This document shows, in pieces, positions 1 to 5,554 of a stretch of DNA of 10,076 bases (position 1 is the stretch's first letter; each line of letters begins with the position of its first letter). Under the pieces are notes generated by a model, which was not told where the DNA came from, made no database searches, and was given only the letters and a program-made list of their open reading frames with translations. Origin of the DNA: Desulfobacteraceae bacterium. Lineage in GTDB: Bacteria; Desulfobacterota; Desulfobacteria; Desulfobacterales; ETH-SRB1. Position numbers and translations under genes: made by a program. Location: assembly GCA_013202725.1 (NCBI GenBank), contig JABMRH010000238.1:1-10076 (forward strand), in the 5' to 3' direction.

Positions 1-124
1 CTGACGCAGAGATTGGGCAAAAGGGGACGTTTTTCAAAGGTCTCTATAATACTGCTGTCAAAGACCGTAGGTACATTTTTTTGTGTTTAATCGGAATCGC
101 CGGCCTACCGAGACAGATTTGCTA

Positions 125-148
125 TTGGAGCATTTCCTCCGGTTTTTT
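125..148 (+). terminator. possible attenuator hairpin in the rplJ leader
   Basis: GGAG (127-130) can pair with CTCC (137-140) around a six-base loop, extended by two possible G-U pairs, and a run of six T (143-148) follows. This resembles a weak intrinsic terminator 3' of the L10 binding structure, the place where some bacteria attenuate transcription of rplJL. The stem is short, so this may only pause polymerase or be chance. Confidence 0.35.
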
Positions 149-159
149 ACAGGTCAGGA

Positions 160-168
160 AAGGAGGTG
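160..168 (+). promoter_or_regulatory. rplJ Shine-Dalgarno, possibly sequestered
   Basis: AAAGGAGGT is a near-perfect anti-16S match, ending about 10 bases before the TTG start of rplJ. Its GGAGG core (162-166) is fully complementary to CCTCC at 136-140 in the leader, the same bases used by the possible attenuator hairpin. The leader could therefore switch between the two pairings. The strong site supports the non-ATG start. Confidence 0.7.
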
Positions 169-177
169 TGGTAATTT

Positions 178-699
178 TTGAATATAGATGAAAAGAAAAA
201 AATTGTAGAAGATATTCGCAAAAGGTTTTCGGAGTCCAAGGTCGTAATTCTTACAGATTACAGTGGCCTTGATGTTGAAAAAATTAGTAAGTTGCGCAGA
301 AAGCTCAAGGAATCAGGAGTCGAATATAAGGTAGCCAAAAACACTCTTTTTGTCAGAGCTTCTGAAGAGACGGATATTTCATTGATAAAAGATAGTTTTA
401 AAGGCCAAAGCGCTGTTGCCTTAAGTTATGATGATCCTGTAACTCCAGCTAAGATATTGACTGATTTTGCAGAAGAGCATGAAGCGCTTGAGATTAAAGT
501 CGGCATAATGAACGGCAAGATACTTGACCTTAGCGCAATCAAGAAGCTGTCGGCTCTGCCTTCGCGGGAGGTGCTTTTGGGCAGATTGCTTTCAGTTATG
601 AGCAGCGTTCCAACTGCGTTTGTAAGAGCATTAAACGACATGCCCAAGAGGTTATTAAATGTTTTGCAGGCAATAAAGGAACAAAAAGAGGCCGCCTGA
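178..699 (+). CDS. rplJ: 50S ribosomal protein L10
   Basis: L10 forms the base of the ribosomal stalk: it binds 23S rRNA in the GTPase-associated centre and carries L7/L12 dimers that recruit translation factors. The 173-residue product has the family's usual length and order. The N-terminal half carries the typical VILTDYSGLDVEKISKLRR and EYKVAKNTLF segments (about residues 20-60) and a FKGQSAVAL strand near residue 80. A C-terminal helix from about 135 onward (FVRALNDMPKRLLNVLQAI) docks L12 dimers. The start is TTG at 178, since an in-frame TAA at 172-174 excludes anything upstream, and the strong Shine-Dalgarno at 160-168 is well spaced for it. It lies first in the visible rplJ-rplL-rpoB-rpoC cluster and is probably autoregulated through the L10 leader. 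rplA, its usual upstream neighbour, is not visible. Confidence 0.97.
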   Translation: MNIDEKKKIVEDIRKRFSESKVVILTDYSGLDVEKISKLRRKLKESGVEYKVAKNTLFVRASEETDISLIKDSFKGQSAVALSYDDPVTPAKILTDFAEEHEALEIKVGIMNGKILDLSAIKKLSALPSREVLLGRLLSVMSSVPTAFVRALNDMPKRLLNVLQAIKEQKEAA

Positions 700-700
700 T

Positions 701-728
701 ATTGAAGATTGAAGATTGAAGATTGAAG
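701..728 (+). repeat. tandem heptamer repeat, 4 x ATTGAAG
   Basis: Four perfect head-to-tail copies of ATTGAAG begin one base after the rplJ stop region. The array is noncoding and AT-rich. Its sequence is an imperfect inverted match to the duplicated 14-mer about 50 bases downstream, so the transcript could form a long imperfect hairpin between rplJ and rplL. Confidence 0.85.
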
Positions 729-776
729 GTATTCTATTAATTTTATAACAAAAAGACAGAGCGAAGCGATTCCACA

Positions 777-804
777 AATCGACAATCATCAATCGACAAT
801 CATC
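777..804 (+). repeat. tandem 14-mer repeat, 2 x AATCGACAATCATC
   Basis: Two perfect adjacent copies of AATCGACAATCATC, followed by AAT as the start of a third. The reverse complement (rich in GATTG) resembles the ATTGAAG array at 701-728. Together with AGCGAAGCGATTC at 760-772 between them, this gives the rplJ-rplL gap a repeat-element character. No gene is seen in 700-906. Confidence 0.85.
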
Positions 805-906
805 AATTTTGACTAAGAATTAGGTATAGTTAACAAACAGCATGCACAGTTGTTATTGACCGAAGTTAGAACCAAGTCCAAACAATATTTCCGGAGGAAA
901 AATAAA

Positions 907-1293
907 ATGGCAGATATTACCAAAGAGGATGTTATTGAGTTTATAGCAAACATGTCAGTGCTTGACTTGTCTGAACTTGTTAAGGAAATGGAGGAAAAAT
1001 TCGGTGTTTCCGCAGCAGCGCCTGTTGCGATGATGGCCGGAGGCGCTGTTGATGCAGGCGCAGGTGCCCAAGCGGAAGAGAAGACAGAGTTTGATGTTAT
1101 TCTAACCGGTTTTGGCGACAAGAAAATTCAGGTGATCAAGGAGGTCAGGGCTATTACCGGTCTTGGGCTTAAAGATGCCAAAACTTTAGTGGACGGAGTT
1201 CCTGCGCCGATTAAAGAAGGTATTGACAAAGATGATGCGGAAAAAATAAAGACCCAGCTTGAAGAAGCCGGAGCCCAGGTTGAATTAAAATAA
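907..1293 (+). CDS. rplL: 50S ribosomal protein L7/L12
   Basis: L12 is the multicopy stalk protein that recruits and stimulates elongation, initiation and release factor GTPases. The 128-residue protein shows all three parts. An N-terminal dimerisation domain (about 1-33, including MSVLDLSELVKEMEEKFGV) binds L10. A flexible Ala/Gly-rich hinge runs from about 35 to 57. The C-terminal factor-binding domain (about 60-128) carries the conserved KKIQVIKEVRAITGLGLKDAK and ends in GAQVELK. The reading frame is open upstream to a TTG at 850, but the true start is ATG at 907: GGAGG at 893-897 sits nine bases before it, and MADITKEDVIEFI is the typical N-terminus. It is separated from rplJ by a 207-base repeat-containing gap and from rpoB by 55 bases. 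Confidence 0.98.
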   Translation: MADITKEDVIEFIANMSVLDLSELVKEMEEKFGVSAAAPVAMMAGGAVDAGAGAQAEEKTEFDVILTGFGDKKIQVIKEVRAITGLGLKDAKTLVDGVPAPIKEGIDKDDAEKIKTQLEEAGAQVELK

Positions 1294-1348
1294 CCAGCCG
1301 ATAGGCAATTGATGACCCAGGATTTTAACCCAAATATTTGGAGATGCT

Positions 1349-4300
1349 ATGTCGGAAAGCTCTTTGGCGAGTAAGCGAATAAGGAAAAACTTCAGCAAAA
1401 TACGGAAGATCGTTGAGATTCCAAACCTTATAAGTATGCAGTTGAAATCGTTCGAACGTTTTTTGCAAAAGGATGTTCCATTTGAAAAGCGAAAAGATAT
1501 CGGATTGCAGTCCGTATTCAAGTCTGTATTCCCGATAAAAGACTTTACCGGAAGCGCTTCCCTTGAATTTGTATCTTACAGGCTGGGCGAGATTAAGCAT
1601 AGTATAGAAGAATGCGTCTACAGGGGCATGAGTTACGAAATACCCATACGTATTACCATAAGGCTTGTGGTGTATGATATCGATAAGGAGGCACAAACTT
1701 CCAATATCCGCGATATAAAGGAGCAGGAGGTATACTTCGGCACTATTCCTTTGATGACGGAAAGGGGCACATTTATCATTAACGGAACTGAGCGGGTTGT
1801 AGTAAGTCAGCTTCACAGGTCATCCGGTGTTTTTTTCGATCATGACAAAGGGAAGATACATCCCAGCGGCAAGATAATATATAGTTCCAGAATCATTCCT
1901 GTGCGTGGCTCCTGGATTGATATGGAAATAGATCATAAAGGTATAATTTATATCAGGATTGACAGGCGACGTAAATTTCCCATTACAATGCTTTTCAAGG
2001 CTTTTGGGTATTCTTCCGAAGATATTCTTGCCTATTTCTATAAAACTGAAAAGATTATTTTGCGTGGCAGGAGTTATTTCAAGGAATTCAAGAGCGCAGG
2101 CAGCCTTGTTCAGGATAGCATTAAGGGTCAGCGTGCCGCCCGGGATATCAAATGCCCTAAAACCGGAGAGGTCATTGTAAAAAAAGGCCGAATAGTTACC
2201 ATGCGTTCAGTTAAACGAATGAAATCGTTAAACATAGAAACTATTCCAATAGATACTGAATATATTTCAGGCAAGGTATTTGCATCGACAATACATAATC
2301 CGGAGACCGGAAGCCCTGTCGTCAAATGCAATGAAACTGTTGATGATGAAGCTCTGGAAAAGTTGAAAGATGCCGGTATAAAACAATTTGAGATACTCTT
2401 TATTGATGATGTGCACACTAGTGATTCCATATGCAGGACACTTTTGCTGGATATGGTTGAAAAAAGAGAGGAAGCGCTGATTGAAATATATAGAAGGCTT
2501 AGACCTGGAAACCCTCCTGTACCCGAGGTGGCCCAGGGGTTCCTTGACAATCTGTTTTCCAAGTCAACCTATTATGATCTTTCCGGTGTAGGTCGTATGA
2601 AGATTAATCTGCGCCTTGGCATTAATACTTCGGTCGATTTAAGGATATTAAGAAAAGAGGATATACTTCTTACGGCAAAAACTCTTGTAAAGCTCAGGGA
2701 TACCAAAGGGGCTGTTGATGATATTGATCACCTGGGGAATCGGCGGGTACGAGCGGTAGGCGAACTTCTTGAAAATCAGTATCGTATCGGACTGGTCCGT
2801 ATGGAACGGGCGATTAAAGAGAGGATGAGCCTGCAGGAGGTCGACGCTCTTATGCCTCATGATCTTGTCAATTCAAAACCGGTTTCCGCTGTTGTTAAAG
2901 AGTTTTTCGGAACAAGCCAGCTTAGCCAGTTTATGGATCAGACCAATCTTCTTTCAGAAATGACCCATAAACGGCGGCTTAGCGCTCTTGGACCCGGCGG
3001 GCTGACTCGTGAACGCGCCGGTTTTGAAGTCAGGGATGTGCATCCATCCCATTACGGGAGAATCTGCCCTATTGAAACCCCGGAAGGTCCCAACATCGGC
3101 CTTATTGTTTCTCTTAGCACCTATGCCAGTGTTAATGAATATGGATTTATTGAAACGCCATACAGCGTTGTTAAAGAGGCTACTGTAACTGATGATGTCA
3201 GGTTTCTTACCGCATTTGAAGAAAAGGAACATCCGATTGCGCAGGGCAATGCTCCTCTTGATAAAAAAAGGAAATATATTAATCCGCTGGTGACATCACG
3301 TGTGGCAGGTGAGTTTATGATGGTTAAACAGGAAGATATTGAATTGATGGATATCTCTCCCAACCAGTTAGTAAGTGTGTCCGCATCCCTTATTCCTTTT
3401 TTGGAAAATGATGATGCAAACAGAGCGTTAATGGGGTCAAACATGCAGCGCCAGGCAGTGCCTTTAGTTGTTGCCCAGGCTCCTTTGGTGGGCACAGGAA
3501 TTGAAGGGGTGGTCGCAAAGGATTCAGGTGTAACAATAGTTGCCAAGCGGGACGGCATAGTTGTTGATGTGGATGCTTCCCGCATAGTTGTAAAGCATGA
3601 TTATCCCAATCCCTCTGATAGCGGCTGTCAAAAGCCTGTGATGATTTATAACCTTTCAAAATTTGTACGTTCCAATCAGAATACATGTTTTAACCATCGG
3701 CCGATTGTCAGAAAAGGTCAAAAAATAAAAGCCGGAGAGATAATCGCGGACGGGCCGGCAACAGACAAAGGTGAACTCGCACTTGGCAAGAATGTAACGG
3801 TGGCTTTTATGCCATGGGGCGGTTATAATTTTGAGGATTCCATCCTTGTTAATGAAAGACTTGTAATAGACGGAAGATATACATCTGTTCACATTGAAGA
3901 ATTTGAAGTTGTAGCCAGGGATACCAAGCTTGGGAAAGAGGATATTACACGTGATATTCCTAATGTTGGAGACGAAGCGTTAAAGAACCTGGATGAAAGC
4001 GGTATCATAAGACTTGGCGCGGAAGTCCGTCAGGGTGACATCCTGGTGGGTAAAATTACTCCAAAGGGTGAATCTCAGCTGTCTCCTGAAGAAAAACTGT
4101 TGCGCGCCATCTTTGGCGAAAAAGCCGGAGATGTTAAGGATACTTCTTTGAGGGTGCCGCCTGGAGTCGAAGGAATAGTTATTGATGCCAAGGTGTTTTC
4201 GAGGCGAGGCACTGAAAAAGATGAGCGTACGTTCATGATCGAGGATATGGAAATCACTGCTCTTAAAAAAGACAGAGATGATGAACTTAGAATAATTGAT

Positions 4301-5473
4301 GATGTGGTTCGCGAGCGTCTTGAAAAATTGCTGGTAGGACAGATATGTTTATCGCAATTGAAGAAGAATAGAAAGGTGTTGATTGCAAAGGATGCAAAGA
4401 TAAATTCAGACATGCTTACCGGGATATCGACGGCTCATCTTGAAGGAATCATTTTGAAGGATCCAAAACGCACCGAGCAGGTACACGATATCCTGGAGAT
4501 GTATAGACATCAATGTGAACTTTGCAGGGAGGATTTTGAACAGCGGGTTGGTCGATTTGAAAAAGGTGATGATCTTCTTCCAGGTGTTATTAAGATGGTC
4601 AAGGTTTATGTGGCTGTAAAACGGAAGCTTTCGGTCGGTGACAAAATGGCTGGTCGCCACGGCAATAAGGGGGTTGTTTCTAAAACTCTTCCTCAGGAAG
4701 ATGCCCCTTACTTTAGCGACGGGACTTCTGTTGATATGGTGCTTAATCCGTTGGGAGTTCCCTCCAGGATGAACGTTGGGCAGATTCTTGAAATTCATCT
4801 CGGTTATGCAGCGCAGGGCCTTGGCGATCAAATCAACAGGTTGGTTGAGGAACAAAAAATCAAAGCCCTTAGAGAAAAAATGAAGCGGATATTCTCGGCC
4901 AAGACAGAATTGGAATTGATTGACAGCTTGTCCAATAAGGAACTATGCCGTTTTGCAGAGAATTATAAAGAGGGTGTTCACATGGCAACACCGGTTTTTG
5001 ACGGTGCAAATGAGGATGAAATCAAGGCTCTTCTGAATGAGGCCGGACTGAGTACATCCGGTCAGGTTACATTGTACGATGGCCGTACAGGCAAGCCTTT
5101 TAATGGAAAAGTTACTGTTGGCGCAATGTATATGATGAAACTTCATCATCTTGTTGATGACAAAATGCATGCAAGATCGATCGGGCCTTATTCACTTGTA
5201 ACCCAGCAGCCTCTGGGAGGAAAGGCCCAGTTTGGAGGCCAGCGACTTGGCGAGATGGAGGTTTGGGCAATGGAGGCTTATGGGGCTGCTTATGCGCTGC
5301 AGGAATTTCTAACGGTCAAGTCTGATGACATGGCAGGGAGAACACGCATGTATGAAAAGATTGTAAAAGGTCAAAACGTACTGGAACCCGGCCTGCCTGA
5401 GTCTTTCAAGGTTTTGACAAAAGAGTTGCAGAGTTTGGGTCTGGATGTAGCCCTTGTCGAAGAAAAGGAGTAA
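1349..5473 (+). CDS. rpoB: DNA-directed RNA polymerase subunit beta
   Basis: The beta subunit forms one half of the RNA polymerase active-site cleft and the rifampicin pocket. At 1374 residues it is slightly longer than E. coli beta (1342) and collinear with it throughout. Landmarks include NGTERVVVSQLHRSSGVFFD in the N-terminal part, IDRRRK (from residue 205), and an SI1-type lineage insert (about 230-345). The rifampicin region spans about 520-547, with Q527, D530, H540 and S545 matching the sensitive E. coli residues Q513, D516, H526 and S531. MPWGGYNFEDSI carries E829 and D830. An SI2-type insert covers about 955-1070, and GDKMAGRHGNKG (from 1097) carries the active-site lysines K1099 and K1107. 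The C-terminus (SDDMAGRTRMYEKIVKG, PESFKVLTKELQSLGLD) is the normal clamp-contacting end. The start is ATG at 1349, with a modest GGAG at 1340-1343. The predicted phenotype is rifampicin-sensitive, apart from neighbouring changes T532, L534 and M538 (E. coli N518, P520, I524) of unknown effect. Confidence 0.99.
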   Translation: MSESSLASKRIRKNFSKIRKIVEIPNLISMQLKSFERFLQKDVPFEKRKDIGLQSVFKSVFPIKDFTGSASLEFVSYRLGEIKHSIEECVYRGMSYEIPIRITIRLVVYDIDKEAQTSNIRDIKEQEVYFGTIPLMTERGTFIINGTERVVVSQLHRSSGVFFDHDKGKIHPSGKIIYSSRIIPVRGSWIDMEIDHKGIIYIRIDRRRKFPITMLFKAFGYSSEDILAYFYKTEKIILRGRSYFKEFKSAGSLVQDSIKGQRAARDIKCPKTGEVIVKKGRIVTMRSVKRMKSLNIETIPIDTEYISGKVFASTIHNPETGSPVVKCNETVDDEALEKLKDAGIKQFEILFIDDVHTSDSICRTLLLDMVEKREEALIEIYRRLRPGNPPVPEVAQGFLDNLFSKSTYYDLSGVGRMKINLRLGINTSVDLRILRKEDILLTAKTLVKLRDTKGAVDDIDHLGNRRVRAVGELLENQYRIGLVRMERAIKERMSLQEVDALMPHDLVNSKPVSAVVKEFFGTSQLSQFMDQTNLLSEMTHKRRLSALGPGGLTRERAGFEVRDVHPSHYGRICPIETPEGPNIGLIVSLSTYASVNEYGFIETPYSVVKEATVTDDVRFLTAFEEKEHPIAQGNAPLDKKRKYINPLVTSRVAGEFMMVKQEDIELMDISPNQLVSVSASLIPFLENDDANRALMGSNMQRQAVPLVVAQAPLVGTGIEGVVAKDSGVTIVAKRDGIVVDVDASRIVVKHDYPNPSDSGCQKPVMIYNLSKFVRSNQNTCFNHRPIVRKGQKIKAGEIIADGPATDKGELALGKNVTVAFMPWGGYNFEDSILVNERLVIDGRYTSVHIEEFEVVARDTKLGKEDITRDIPNVGDEALKNLDESGIIRLGAEVRQGDILVGKITPKGESQLSPEEKLLRAIFGEKAGDVKDTSLRVPPGVEGIVIDAKVFSRRGTEKDERTFMIEDMEITALKKDRDDELRIIDDVVRERLEKLLVGQICLSQLKKNRKVLIAKDAKINSDMLTGISTAHLEGIILKDPKRTEQVHDILEMYRHQCELCREDFEQRVGRFEKGDDLLPGVIKMVKVYVAVKRKLSVGDKMAGRHGNKGVVSKTLPQEDAPYFSDGTSVDMVLNPLGVPSRMNVGQILEIHLGYAAQGLGDQINRLVEEQKIKALREKMKRIFSAKTELELIDSLSNKELCRFAENYKEGVHMATPVFDGANEDEIKALLNEAGLSTSGQVTLYDGRTGKPFNGKVTVGAMYMMKLHHLVDDKMHARSIGPYSLVTQQPLGGKAQFGGQRLGEMEVWAMEAYGAAYALQEFLTVKSDDMAGRTRMYEKIVKGQNVLEPGLPESFKVLTKELQSLGLDVALVEEKE

Positions 5474-5478
5474 AACAG

Positions 5479-5492
5479 ACACCTAACACCTA
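5479..5492 (+). repeat. tandem heptamer, 2 x ACACCTA
   Basis: Two perfect adjacent copies of ACACCTA just after the rpoB stop. The period is the same seven bases as the ATTGAAG array between rplJ and rplL, but the sequence is unrelated. Two copies could be chance. Confidence 0.5.
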
Positions 5493-5528
5493 TCACGTTT
5501 CGTAAAAGTGATTTTTTAACTTTTTACG
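5492..5528 (+). other. overlapping weak hairpins between rpoB and rpoC
   Basis: ATCAC (5492-5496) can pair with GTGAT (5508-5512), followed by a T run (5512-5517), which looks like a weak terminator. Alternatively CGTAAAA (5501-5507) pairs perfectly with TTTTACG (5522-5528). The two stems are mutually exclusive because the second uses the loop of the first. Both are AU-rich and probably weak, so a regulatory or RNA-processing role is speculative. Confidence 0.3.
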
Positions 5529-5554
5529 AGTTCATTATAATCAGGAAATATAAA

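Larger units (their letters stand above)
52..170 (+). ncRNA. L10 leader RNA (autoregulatory rplJ leader)
   Basis: Structured 5' leader directly upstream of rplJ. Visible pairings are an outer stem CTGTC (55-59) with GACAG (112-116) and an upper stem GTAGG (67-71) with CCTAC (104-108). Asymmetric purine-rich internal loops separate them (AAAGACC on the 5' side, CGA on the 3' side), a kink-turn-like arrangement. Small apical helices are possible: ACA 73-75 with TGT 82-84, and CGG 92-94 with CCG 100-102. The AGACCGTAGG...CCTACCGAGA signature and the position before rplJ fit the known L10 leader family, where the L10-L12 complex binds its own mRNA to repress synthesis. The outer boundaries are approximate. 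The specific pairings are read by eye, and a covariance-model match would settle it. Confidence 0.75.

Noticed and set aside
45..50. TATAAT resembling a -10 promoter box upstream of rplJ
   Set aside because: No credible -35 hexamer at 16-18 bases upstream, and transcription starting about seven bases later would cut into the outer stem of the L10 leader (55-59), so it is more likely chance.
1..105. Possible C-terminal end of rplA (L1) at the window start
   Set aside because: Neither open forward frame at the start gives the L1 C-terminal signature (KPSSAKG...SSTMGPG), so I treat the region as leader/intergenic.
809..835. TTGACT followed by TATAGT, possible internal promoter for rplL
   Set aside because: The spacer between TTGACT (809-814) and TATAGT (825-830) is only 10 bases, and nothing at 16-18 bases resembles a -10 box.
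850..906. N-terminal extension of L7/L12 from a TTG at 850
   Set aside because: The extension is unlike any L12 N-terminus, while ATG 907 has an ideal GGAGG and starts the standard MADITKEDV sequence.
3121..3585. Long open frames on the minus strand across rpoB and rpoC
   Set aside because: They lie fully inside strongly conserved + strand genes, have low-complexity Ser/Thr/Phe-rich products without recognisable domains, and lack ribosome binding sites.
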